Shown piece after piece: positions 25,207 through 32,516 of a DNA stretch of 32,545 nt. The stretch is from NCBI RefSeq assembly GCF_963555915.1, contig NZ_CAUVXL010000170.1, positions 1 to 32,545 on the forward strand. Direction: 5' to 3'. This DNA is from Protofrankia sp963555915 (GTDB lineage: Bacteria; Actinomycetota; Actinomycetes; Frankiales; Frankiaceae). The notes under the pieces are model-generated. The model saw only the letters and a list, made by a program, of their open reading frames with translations, was not told the origin of the DNA and ran no database searches. Each line of letters opens with the position of its first letter. Positions within the stretch are counted from its first letter, which is position 1. The translations under genes were made by a program, and so were the position numbers.

Positions 25207-25535
25207 CACGCCTCACGGTCACATACGGCCGCTCGTTCCTTGAGGCGGCACGAGCCGCCTACCCGCTGGCACGGAGCTTGACCTACAGCGGTCCGAACTA
25301 CGAGGAGTTCATGACCGGCCCCGTCCTCGCGGCCCGTATCCAGTTCGAACGGGACTGGGACACCCTTTTACCCGAGGCCGGCGACGTAGTCCGCAAAGTC
25401 TTCCTCGCTCCTAGCAGGGAGTTCGGACCGATCCTCGTTTACGGGTACCTGACGGCTCCCGACCAGGTCGAGATCGTTTCCTTCGAGGAAGACACCGAGT
25501 TCTGGGCAATGATCCAGGGAGACCCGGACGGCTGA
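25203..25535 (+). CDS. Putative toxin partner of the Panacea antitoxin
   Basis: A 110-residue soluble protein of no family I can name with certainty. It has an N-terminal helical half (FLEAARAAYPLAR) and a C-terminal half likely to form three beta strands (VVRKVFLAP, GPILVYGYL, QVEIVSFEED), loosely like RelE/ParE proteins. Size, downstream position and the 4-bp GTGA overlap with the Panacea gene support a toxin role. GTG 25203 is the only start that fits the coupling. The molecular target cannot be inferred. Confidence 0.6.
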   Translation: MTRLTVTYGRSFLEAARAAYPLARSLTYSGPNYEEFMTGPVLAARIQFERDWDTLLPEAGDVVRKVFLAPSREFGPILVYGYLTAPDQVEIVSFEEDTEFWAMIQGDPDG

Positions 25536-25632
25536 CGTCCACGATCGCCAGGCACCTCGACGGCTACTCACGGTCAGCTCCAACTGACACTGAGCAAGAG
25601 GCGGTGTAGGGCCACCCTGGCTCATGTTGCCC

Positions 25633-25662
25633 TTGATATGGCACCGGACTTGATGCCATAGT
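25633..25662 (+). promoter_or_regulatory. Promoter with embedded inverted repeat, probably leaderless
   Basis: A -35-like TTGATA (25633-25638), an 18-nt spacer and a -10-like CATAGT (25657-25662) place the transcription start at about 25669, the A of the next gene's ATG. The inverted repeat TATGGCA/TGCCATA (25637-25643 and 25654-25660) overlaps both boxes, as an autoregulatory operator would. No Shine-Dalgarno sequence precedes the ATG, which fits leaderless translation. Confidence 0.5.
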
Positions 25663-25668
25663 GGCGCC

Positions 25669-26214
25669 ATGGACCTCCGGCTGTACGTCGAGAACATCCA
25701 AGGCCAGCTTGCGGTCGCCGCCGAGGCCGGGGGTGATGACGCTCGTGCGCTTGCTGAACGCCTTGTGGCACCCCTGGACGCGGCTATCCGACTCACGTTG
25801 CAGGACGCGCTGGCGGTCGCGGCGGAGGAGATCACCTGCGAGCTCGCGCCGGGTTCGGTCGAGCTGCGCCTGCGCGGAGGCGACCTCGAGTTCGTGGTGA
25901 CACCACCGCCGGTCGACCCGTCCGTCGACGACCTGCCGGGTGACGGTGACACGACGCCGACCGGCCGGCCGGTGACGGGCGTCGCGCCGCCGGCTTCCGT
26001 CGAGGGCGACGAGGGCGGGATCTCGCGGATCAACCTGCGCATGGCTGATCACCTCAAGGCTCGGATCGAGCAGGCCGCGGGCGGCGAAGGGCTGTCGGTC
26101 AACGCCTGGCTCGTGCGCGCGGCTGCCGCCGCGTTGGAACGAACCGACCCCAACCGTCGAGACGAACGACGCGCCCCGCGGGGCGCTGCGCGCTACACGG
26201 GCTGGGCGCGCTAA
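25669..26214 (+). CDS. HicB-like protein with C-terminal ribbon-helix-helix domain
   Basis: A 181-residue protein. Residues 1-80 form an unassigned alpha/beta region, 80-117 an acidic Pro/Gly/Thr-rich linker, and 118-156 a ribbon-helix-helix DNA-binding domain (ISRINLRMADHLKARIEQAA, then LSVNAWLVRAAAAAL) as in HicB/Arc-type repressors. The tail is Arg-rich. No HicA-like toxin is adjacent; the next gene is a DUF4097 protein, a pairing I recall from other actinobacteria. It probably represses its own promoter through the palindrome just upstream. ATG 25669 is the only good start and coincides with the predicted transcription start. Confidence 0.78.
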   Translation: MDLRLYVENIQGQLAVAAEAGGDDARALAERLVAPLDAAIRLTLQDALAVAAEEITCELAPGSVELRLRGGDLEFVVTPPPVDPSVDDLPGDGDTTPTGRPVTGVAPPASVEGDEGGISRINLRMADHLKARIEQAAGGEGLSVNAWLVRAAAAALERTDPNRRDERRAPRGAARYTGWAR

Positions 26215-26283
26215 CCGAACCGAACCGCGCCGCGCCACGACCCTTAGTCGCCGGGTGCTCACCAACCCATCAGGAGGACTGCC

Positions 26284-27156
26284 ATGCCTACTTTCGACGC
26301 TCCCGAACCCATCTCCGTCACCGTGGAGCTTGCCGTCGGTGACATCCGGATCGTGGCGAGTGACCGCACCGACACCGTCGTCGAGGTGCGCCCGAGCGAC
26401 GGTGCCAAGAAGTCCGATGTGGCCGCCGCCGAGCAGACTCGCGTCGAGTACGCCAACGGCATGCTGCTGATCAAAGCGCCGAGGGGATGGCGGCAGCACG
26501 CCTTTCGCGGAGGCGGCGAGTCGATCGATGTGCAGATCGACCTGCCGGCGGGCTCCCATGTGCGAGCTGCGGCAGGGGTAGCGACGTTGCACTGCACCGG
26601 TCGCCTCGGCGAATGCCGCTACAAGACCGGCATCGGCGACATCCACGTCGATCAGGCAGGCGCGGTGGAGCTCAGGACCGGCAGTGGTGATGTCGGCGTG
26701 GGCCGGGCGGTCGGCCACACCGACATCACCACGGGCTCCGGCAGCGTGCGGATCGGCAGCATCGACAGCACAGCTGTGATCAAAAACTCCAACGGAGACA
26801 CGTGGATCGGCGAGGTCGCCAGCGACCTCCGGGTGAGCGCGGCCAACGGCGACATCGTTGTCAACCAGGCGCACGCGACGGTTACGGCCAAAACCGCCAA
26901 CGGCGACGTCCGCATCGGCGAGGTGGCACGGGGTGCCATTCTCACCCAAACCGCCTACGGCACGGTCGACATCGGAATCCTCGACGGAGTCGCCGCCTGG
27001 CTGGACCTCAATACGAGCTACGGCAACGTGCAGAACGACCTGGACGCCGCCGACCGTCCCGAACCAGGCGAGGAGGCGGTCGAGGTACGCGCCCGTACCG
27101 CCTACGGCGACATCACCATCCACCGCTCCATGGATGTTGGTCGATACGTGCAATGA
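26284..27156 (+). CDS. DUF4097-family beta-strand repeat protein
   Basis: A 290-residue protein built of short beta-helix-like repeats (for example TGSGDVGVG, TGSGSVRIG, NSNGDTWIGE, AANGDIVVNQ, TANGDVRIGE, TAYGTVDIG, TAYGDITIH), the hallmark of DUF4097/YvlB-type proteins. No signal peptide or membrane helix is visible, so it is likely cytosolic. A strong Shine-Dalgarno sequence (AGGAGG, 26273-26278) precedes ATG 26284. It follows the RHH protein by 69 bp and is probably co-transcribed. Function is unknown; the repeats may form a binding surface. Confidence 0.85.
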   Translation: MPTFDAPEPISVTVELAVGDIRIVASDRTDTVVEVRPSDGAKKSDVAAAEQTRVEYANGMLLIKAPRGWRQHAFRGGGESIDVQIDLPAGSHVRAAAGVATLHCTGRLGECRYKTGIGDIHVDQAGAVELRTGSGDVGVGRAVGHTDITTGSGSVRIGSIDSTAVIKNSNGDTWIGEVASDLRVSAANGDIVVNQAHATVTAKTANGDVRIGEVARGAILTQTAYGTVDIGILDGVAAWLDLNTSYGNVQNDLDAADRPEPGEEAVEVRARTAYGDITIHRSMDVGRYVQ

Positions 27157-27271
27157 TCCAGAAAGTGGCCTGCAGGGCGGAGGAGGTCCATCCGACACGC
27201 CCAGAGCGCCGGGCAGGTCGTCCGCCGTAGACAAAGGCCGATTGGCTACGATTACCCCATCCGGGGGAAAG

Positions 27272-27337
27272 ATGACGACCCGTACCTTCGGGAGTCCTCG
27301 GCGGTCGCCATTGGGAGCAGCAGGGTTGTGCCGGTAG
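27272..27337 (+). CDS. Possible 21-codon leader peptide before the NHL kinase
   Basis: ATG 27272 is preceded by GGGGGAAAG and opens a 21-residue basic reading frame (MTTRTFGSPRRSPLG...) whose stop at 27335-27337 overlaps the kinase start GTG 27328. The kinase start has a weaker ribosome site, so translation of the short frame could deliver ribosomes to it. Supported only by the ribosome site and overlap. Confidence 0.25.
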   Translation: MTTRTFGSPRRSPLGAAGLCR

Positions 27338-30300
27338 ACCGTGACCGTGTGGAACGGGCCTTACCCGACCGCTATGAACTGCGCGGCCGGCTCGGCGATG
27401 GCGGTTTCGGCGATGTCTTCCAGGCGTTGGACCGTCGGTTGGATCGGCTGGTCGCGGTCAAAGCGGTACTGGTGAAGGGTACGGACGGGCTTCGACTCGC
27501 CGGTGACGAAGCGAAGATCCTGGCCCAGCTGAATCACCCGCACCTGGTCAACGTCTTCGACGCGGTCGATGTCGATGACCTCTTCCTGTTGTTCATGGAG
27601 TTCGTCGCCGGTAAGTCGCTGGACACCGTCAGCCGCAGCCTCTCACCGGAGACGGTGTGCGGGATCGGCCTGGCCGCCGCGGACGCGTTGGCCTATGTGC
27701 ACGGCAGGCAGCTGCTGCACCGCGACATCAAGCCGGCGAACCTTCTCCTCGCGGACGACGGCACCCTGAAGATTGTCGACTTCGGGATCGCGAAACTGCT
27801 GGAACACACCGCCGCGTTCGGTAGCACCGGGACGCCGTTCTGGATGGCACCCGAGCAACGCAACTTCGCCGCGCTCGGCCCGGGTACGGATCTGTACTCC
27901 CTGGGGCTGGTGCTGTACTCGTTGTTCACCGAGCAGCTGCCGGCACGTCCCCGCGTCGGGCCGCTGACCGGTGTGCACCCGGCGCTGGCCGGGGTGGTCA
28001 TGCGGGCGGTGGACGAGGACATCGACGCGCGCTACCCGTCGGCGCAGGAATTCGCGGTCGCGCTGGCCGAGGCTGCCGCGGAGGTGTTCGACCCCGGCTG
28101 GCTCACACGCAGCGGCCTGATCCTGCGGGTGGACGAGGCGATCCGGGAGGCAGCCACCCGCGTGGCGTCCGCACCAATCCAGCCGAACCAGCCGAACCAG
28201 CCGACGCCTCGATGTGAGGATGCTGTCGGCCCGCTCCCCCGAGATGGTGTTGGAGATCGGCCGAAGGCGCCATCCGGTCAACCCGGTCCGGCGGCCCCGG
28301 GAGGCCTCGGTCACGACGAGAACCAGTCTCGCTCAGCCGGCAGCGACGCGGAGCTCTCCAAGATTACCGTGTCCCGCGACCGCGACGCGGACTCCCCAGC
28401 AGGAGCCGTCGCCATCGCACACCGCAGTCGCAAGCCCCTGCTTATCGGTGTCGGTGTCCTTCTGACAGCTCTGACAGTGCTTCTTGTCGTCGTGACGATC
28501 GTCGTTACGCCAAGCAGATCGAGCAGATCGAGCGGATCGAGCGGATCCAGCTCTCCGATGATCGTTACGGTGGCCGGTGCCGAATTGTTCACGGGTGACG
28601 GCGGGTCAGCCGCCCACGCCCAACTCGCGGGTCCGTCCGGGGTGGCGGTCGACAGCACCGGCACCCTCTACATCGCCGATCCGGACAGCAACCGGGTACG
28701 CCGAGTCGACACCAACGGAACAATCACCACGGTGGCCGGCACCGGCACCCCCGGATTCACCGGCGACGGCGGGCCGGCTGCCCACGCCCAACTCACGTAT
28801 CCGACCGCGGTGGCAGTCGACAGCACCGGCACCCTCTACATCGCCGACCAGAACAACCAGCGGATACGCCGGATCGGCACCAACGGAACAATCACCACCG
28901 TGGCCGGCACCGGCACCCATGGGGACGGCGGGGACGGCGGGGACGGCGGGGACGGCGGGGACGGCGGGGACGGCGGGGACGGCGGGCGAGCCACCCACGC
29001 CCAACTCGCGGGTCCGTCCGGGGTGGCGGTCGACAGCACCGGCACCCTCTACATCGCCGACTCGGACAACCATCGGGTGCGCCGGGTCGGCACCGACGGA
29101 ACAATCAGCACTATCGCCGGTACCGGCACCTACGGGTATTCCGGGGACGGCGGTCCAGCCACCCACGCGGAACTCGCGAATCCGACCGGGGTGGCAGTCG
29201 ACAGCACCGGCACCCTCTACATCGCCGACCAGAACAACCAGCGGATACGCCGGATCAGCACCAACGGAACAATCACCACCGTGGCCAGCACCGGCACCTA
29301 CGGCTTCGCCGGGGACAGCGGGCCGGCCACCGACGCCCAACTCGCATATCCGACCGGGGTGGCAGTCGACAGCACCGGCACCCTCTACATCACCGACCGG
29401 AACAACCAGCGGGTGCGCCAGGTCGGCACCAACGGAACAATCAGCACTATCACCGGTACCGGCACCTACGGGTTTTCCGGGGACGGCGGGCCAGCCACCG
29501 ACGCCCAACTCGCATATCCGACCGGGGTCGCAGTCGACAACACCGGCACCCTCTACATCGCCGACCAGAACAACCAGCGAATCCGCCGGATCGGCACTGA
29601 CGGAAAAGTCACCACCGTCGCCGGCACCGGCACCTACGGGTTCGCCGGAGACGGCGGGCCGGCTGCACACGCCCAACTCACGCATCCGAGCGGGGTAGCA
29701 GTCGACAACACCGGCACCCTCTACATCGCCGACCAGAACAGCAACTGCGTGCGCCGGATCGGCACCGACGGAAGAATCACCACAGTCGCCGGCACCGGGA
29801 CCTTCGGGTATTCCGGGGACGGTGGACCAGCCACCCACGCCCAACTCGCGCACCCCACCGGGGTGGCAGTCGACAACACCGGCACCCTCTACATCGCCGA
29901 CCAGTTCAGCCGGATACGCAAAGTCGGCACCGACGGCACAATCACCACCGTGGCCGGCACCGGGACTTTCGGGTATTCCGGGGACGGCGGCCCAGCCATC
30001 CACGCCCAACTCACATATCCATCCGGGGTCGCCGTCGACAACGCCGGCACCCTCTACATCGCCGACCAGAACAACCAGCGAATCCGCTGGGTCAGCACCG
30101 ACGGAACAATCACCACCGTCGCCGGCACCGGCACCGGCTCCCCCGGGTATTCCGGGGACGGCGGCCCAGCCACCCACGCCCAACTCGCACATCCAACCGG
30201 GGTGGCAGTCGACAGCACCGGCACCCTCTACATTGCAGATGGGAATAGCAACCGGGTACGCCGGATCGGCACCGACGGAACAATTACCACCGTCGCCGGT

Positions 30301-30627
30301 ACCGGCGCCTACGGGTATTCCGGGGACGGCGGCCCAGCGATCCACGCCCAACTCGCGAATCCGACCGGGGTGGCCATCGACAGCACCGGCACCCTCTACA
30401 TCGCCGACCAGTACAACAACTGCGTGCGCCGGATCGGCACCGACGGAACAATCACCACCGTCGCCGGCACCGGCACCGGCTCCCCCGGGTATTCCGGGGA
30501 CGGCGGCCCAGCCACCCACGCCCAACTCGCACATCCAACCGGGGTCGCCGTCGACAACACCGGCACCCTCTACATCGCCGACCAGAACAACCAGCGAATC
30601 CGCCGGGTCAGCACCGACGGCCATTAG
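27328..30627 (+). CDS. Transmembrane Ser/Thr protein kinase with extracellular NHL repeats (PknD-like)
   Basis: A 1099-residue receptor kinase. N-terminal Hanks domain: glycine loop GDGGFGDV at 23-30, Lys45, catalytic HRDIKPAN at 131-138, DFG at 151-153, activation end GTPFWMAPEQ. A Pro/Gln-rich linker (about 285-365) leads to one transmembrane helix at about 369-394 (LLIGVGVLLTALTVLLVVV) and a Ser/Arg stalk. The exterior part carries twelve NHL units of about 56 residues (GVAVDSTGTLYIAD, R-RRIGTDGTITTVAGTGT, GYSGDGGPATHAQL) that should fold into beta-propellers. Mycobacterium tuberculosis PknD has the same layout with one six-bladed propeller; twelve units suggest two. The last unit stops early after VSTDGH. 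GTG 27328 is the likely start. The ligand is unknown; cell-envelope or solute sensing is a reasonable guess. Confidence 0.9.
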   Translation: MPVDRDRVERALPDRYELRGRLGDGGFGDVFQALDRRLDRLVAVKAVLVKGTDGLRLAGDEAKILAQLNHPHLVNVFDAVDVDDLFLLFMEFVAGKSLDTVSRSLSPETVCGIGLAAADALAYVHGRQLLHRDIKPANLLLADDGTLKIVDFGIAKLLEHTAAFGSTGTPFWMAPEQRNFAALGPGTDLYSLGLVLYSLFTEQLPARPRVGPLTGVHPALAGVVMRAVDEDIDARYPSAQEFAVALAEAAAEVFDPGWLTRSGLILRVDEAIREAATRVASAPIQPNQPNQPTPRCEDAVGPLPRDGVGDRPKAPSGQPGPAAPGGLGHDENQSRSAGSDAELSKITVSRDRDADSPAGAVAIAHRSRKPLLIGVGVLLTALTVLLVVVTIVVTPSRSSRSSGSSGSSSPMIVTVAGAELFTGDGGSAAHAQLAGPSGVAVDSTGTLYIADPDSNRVRRVDTNGTITTVAGTGTPGFTGDGGPAAHAQLTYPTAVAVDSTGTLYIADQNNQRIRRIGTNGTITTVAGTGTHGDGGDGGDGGDGGDGGDGGDGGRATHAQLAGPSGVAVDSTGTLYIADSDNHRVRRVGTDGTISTIAGTGTYGYSGDGGPATHAELANPTGVAVDSTGTLYIADQNNQRIRRISTNGTITTVASTGTYGFAGDSGPATDAQLAYPTGVAVDSTGTLYITDRNNQRVRQVGTNGTISTITGTGTYGFSGDGGPATDAQLAYPTGVAVDNTGTLYIADQNNQRIRRIGTDGKVTTVAGTGTYGFAGDGGPAAHAQLTHPSGVAVDNTGTLYIADQNSNCVRRIGTDGRITTVAGTGTFGYSGDGGPATHAQLAHPTGVAVDNTGTLYIADQFSRIRKVGTDGTITTVAGTGTFGYSGDGGPAIHAQLTYPSGVAVDNAGTLYIADQNNQRIRWVSTDGTITTVAGTGTGSPGYSGDGGPATHAQLAHPTGVAVDSTGTLYIADGNSNRVRRIGTDGTITTVAGTGAYGYSGDGGPAIHAQLANPTGVAIDSTGTLYIADQYNNCVRRIGTDGTITTVAGTGTGSPGYSGDGGPATHAQLAHPTGVAVDNTGTLYIADQNNQRIRRVSTDGH
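28568..30621 (+). repeat. Twelve tandem NHL-coding repeats, mostly 168 bp
   Basis: The boundary motif ATCACCACCGTGGCCGGCAC and variants recur at about 28722, 28890, 29103, 29272, 29440, 29608, 29776, 29941, 30109, 30283 and 30451. Spacing is 168 bp for most units, 174 bp where Gly-Ser-Pro is inserted, and about 213 bp for the unit holding the 9-bp microrepeat. DNA identity between units is high, suggesting recent duplication or gene conversion. Confidence 0.88.
28921..28983 (+). repeat. Seven perfect copies of a 9-bp repeat (GGGGACGGC) inside the NHL region
   Basis: The unit is repeated seven times without mismatch, encoding Gly-Asp-Gly in tandem where the other NHL units have a single GDGG. 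The 9-bp length preserves the frame. The repeat lengthens one inter-blade loop with up to seven Asp residues and may bind divalent cations. Perfect repetition points to recent slippage. Confidence 0.9.
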
Positions 30628-30814
30628 CGCATTGGCCCGCCGATGTCGGTGAACGTCCGCCGTGTCGGCATGACCTGGGCTCACCGTCCGCCGGTGGTCG
30701 TGCTCGTCCACCAACGTCCGCCGGCTTGGGTACAGCAATGGGTACACGGGGACGGATCCGAGCGTGCCGCTGGAATCCACGTTACGAGCGTCGGTACCCG
30801 CCCATGGGATGGCC

Positions 30815-30854
30815 CGTAGCACGACGTAGCATCTCGTAGCATCTCGTAGCATTA
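30815..30854 (+). promoter_or_regulatory. Four CGTAGC motifs at 10-bp spacing upstream of phd
   Basis: CGTAGC begins at 30815, 30825, 30835 and 30845, with 4-nt spacers ACGA, ATCT, ATCT and ATTA. The spacing is about one helical turn, so all motifs face the same side of the DNA. The array ends 18 bp before the antitoxin ATG and probably covers its promoter, the usual place for Phd-type autoregulation. Confidence 0.6.
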
Positions 30855-30872
30855 TCGCCTAGAGTCATAAAC

Positions 30873-31136
30873 ATGTCGCAGCCTGTCTCGCATGAGATCA
30901 CCCAACGGGAGCTCCGAAACGACTCCGGTGCGATCCTGCGCGCTGTCGAGCACGGTGAGACATTCGTCGTCACGCGGAACGGCAGCCCGATCGCCGAGTT
31001 GGTTCCGCTCCGACGGCGGACCTTTGTCCCTGTTGCCCAGGTTCTCGCCATGTTCGCCCACGAGGCGCCGCTCGACGCCGACCGGTTCTTCGCCGACCTC
31101 GACGCCGTTGTCGACCAAGGGTTGTTTGGTGACTGA
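30873..31136 (+). CDS. Phd/YefM-family antitoxin
   Basis: An 87-residue antitoxin. The N-terminal half is the Phd/YefM DNA-binding fold (SHEITQRELRNDSGAILRAV, then GETFVVTRNGSPIAELVPL). The C-terminal half (VLAMFAHEAPLDADRFFADLDAVVDQ) should wrap the toxin and block its active site. It overlaps the PIN toxin gene by 8 bp, typical of a vapBC-like cassette. ATG 30873 follows a tandem repeat likely used for autoregulation. Confidence 0.9.
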   Translation: MSQPVSHEITQRELRNDSGAILRAVEHGETFVVTRNGSPIAELVPLRRRTFVPVAQVLAMFAHEAPLDADRFFADLDAVVDQGLFGD

Positions 31137-31545
31137 TCGCCACAGTCGAGGGCTGCTCGACACGAACGTGATCGTCCATCTTCCCCGCGTGGACCCCGAC
31201 GAACTGCCGATCGAAACCGCGATCAGTTCAATCACCCTCACGGAACTGACAGCCGGTCCACACGCCACAAACGACCCTGTTGAACGTGCGGTCAGGATCG
31301 GACGCCTGCAAAGAACGGAGGCGACCTACGACCCACTACCATTCGACGCAGAAGCCGCACGCCACTACGGTCCCGTGTACGCGGCCGTACTCGCCGCGAA
31401 CCGGACACCGCGGCGCCGTCTTGCGGACCTACTGATCGCTTGTGTGGCCGTTGCCAACAACCTTCCGCTGTACACAATCAACCCTGACGACTTCACCGGC
31501 CTTGAAAGACTTGTCCGAGTCGTGCCCGTCACCCGTCCACGATAG
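31129..31545 (+). CDS. PIN-domain ribonuclease toxin (VapC-like)
   Basis: A 138-residue PIN protein. Acidic metal-binding residues are in place: Asp11 in LLDTNVIVHL, Glu39 in TLTELTAGP, Asp100 in RRRLADLLIACVAVAN, and TINPDDF near 116-122. Expected to cleave RNA (tRNA or rRNA in known VapC toxins) when not bound by the Phd antitoxin encoded just upstream. GTG 31129 is chosen: it lies 8 bp inside the antitoxin gene and gives the standard N-terminus right before the first catalytic Asp. The gene looks intact. Confidence 0.9.
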   Translation: MTDRHSRGLLDTNVIVHLPRVDPDELPIETAISSITLTELTAGPHATNDPVERAVRIGRLQRTEATYDPLPFDAEAARHYGPVYAAVLAANRTPRRRLADLLIACVAVANNLPLYTINPDDFTGLERLVRVVPVTRPR

Positions 31546-31583
31546 TTAAGATCCGCTTGACCGGCCGAGGTGCATGCCTTCAA

Positions 31584-31610
31584 GGTCCGGGAGGTCCGGG
31601 AGGTCCGGGA
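31584..31610 (+). repeat. Three copies of a 9-bp repeat (GGTCCGGGA)
   Basis: Three perfect units lie in the gap between the PIN toxin gene and the truncated RelE gene. They are outside any supported gene and could be debris of a degraded sequence. Confidence 0.7.
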
Positions 31611-31667
31611 GGAACAGTGCCTAACCCAGGTCGCGCGGATCCCGTCCGGAAGCATTCCACAGGTTAT

Positions 31668-31740
31668 GATCGGCGCGAGTTTGTCGTTGTGTACGATTTT
31701 TGACCAATTTAGCGTACCCAACAACAAACTCACGCGGATC
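31668..31740. repeat. 73-bp palindromic element, copy 2
   Basis: Two 28-nt arms (31668-31695 and 31713-31740), complementary at 24 of 28 positions, enclose a 17-nt loop. The first 20 nt equal those of copy 1 (5727-5799); length and layout are the same, but the loop is different and AT-rich. It abuts the 5' end of a RelE-type gene that appears to have lost its first codons, so it probably inserted there. No target-site duplication is evident. Confidence 0.75.
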
Positions 31741-31762
31741 TTCGGCATAGCCGGCGAACCTG

Positions 31763-32062
31763 ATGTTGGTCAGCCAAGCCATCAAGGTGCCGCAGATCGA
31801 GGGACCGGCTCTTGGCCGACCCCTCGTGGACACGATCAAGGGTTCAACGTTATCGAACCTCAAGGAACTGCGACCCGGATCGGTCGGGGCGAGCGAAGTG
31901 AGGCTGCTGTTCGTGTTCGATCCGGAGCGACAGGCAGTAATCCTGACAGGTGGAGACAAGGCTGCCAACTGGCGGGGCTGGTACCGCACAGCGATTCCGT
32001 TAGCAGAGGCGGCATACGCGGAGCACATCAAGCGGATGAAGACGCAAGGAGACGACCAGTGA
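31763..32062 (+). pseudogene. RelE/HigB-like toxin, probably 5'-truncated
   Basis: Encodes 99 residues matching the core and C-terminus of the actinobacterial RelE/ParE family: GPALGRPLVDTIKGS, NLKELRPGS, EVRLLFVFDPERQAVILTGGDK, NWRGWYRTAIPLA. Family members known to me begin about 20-25 residues earlier with a W-rich strand (MTWEIVL-type). Here the similarity continues only four codons upstream of ATG 31763 (PANL) before a TAG at 31748-31750, and the 73-bp palindrome ends at 31740. The N-terminal strand therefore seems lost and the product is probably inactive. The stop overlaps the antitoxin start (GTGA). If a shorter family member exists, the gene could still be whole. Confidence 0.65.
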
Positions 32063-32397
32063 CTGACCACCTGAAGGACCCGGAAGCGCGCTCGTGGGCG
32101 GATCTCACTGACGAGCTCGCCTTCACCGCCGCCGAACGTGAAGAGATCAGCGCCGGTGCGCAGCGCCTCATCGCCCACGCACGGGCATTCCGGCTCACGG
32201 AGGTGCGTCGACGTCAGCATGCGACTCAAGTTGAGGTAGCCAAGGCGATGGGAGTGACACAGGCCCGCGTGTCCCGCATCGAGAAGGGCCAGTTGGAACG
32301 CAGCGAGGTTGACACCCTTGCCGCGTACGTCCAAGCGCTGGGCGGCACGTTGAAGATCGTGGCCGATTTCGGCGACGAGTCGTACGTTCTCGGATAG
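32059..32397 (+). CDS. XRE-family helix-turn-helix antitoxin
   Basis: A 112-residue protein. Residues about 46-95 form an XRE/Cro HTH (LTEVRRRQHATQVEVAKAMGVTQARVSRIEKG), followed by the typical LAAYVQALGGTLKIVADF strand found in HigA-like antitoxins of RelE-type toxins. GTG 32059 overlaps the toxin stop as GTGA, giving the toxin-first order of HigBA-like pairs. With the toxin probably truncated, it may persist as a stand-alone regulator. Confidence 0.88.
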   Translation: MTDHLKDPEARSWADLTDELAFTAAEREEISAGAQRLIAHARAFRLTEVRRRQHATQVEVAKAMGVTQARVSRIEKGQLERSEVDTLAAYVQALGGTLKIVADFGDESYVLG

Positions 32398-32516
32398 CAG
32401 GCGCCACCGGCAGACCGAAGAACAGACCACGCGGCGTGGGTACAGTGAGGTCACGTCACCCTAAGAAAGACCTTGTTTTGATAGTGATCCGACCGAGAAC
32501 ACCAGGTCAGGATGGG

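Noticed and set aside
28568..30621. Non-coding tandem repeat or CRISPR
   Set aside because: Units are multiples of three, stay in frame with the kinase and encode recognisable NHL blades.
28606..30852. 748-codon minus-strand open frame opposite the NHL kinase
   Set aside because: It is a repeat-generated shadow: Gly/Val/Ala-rich periodic sequence without family motifs, opposite a frame with clear kinase and NHL motifs.
30628..30872. Remnant of an integrase or transposase gene between the NHL kinase and Phd
   Set aside because: The stretch contains CGTCCGCCG and GGGTACA repeats, but no translated frame shows recombinase motifs.
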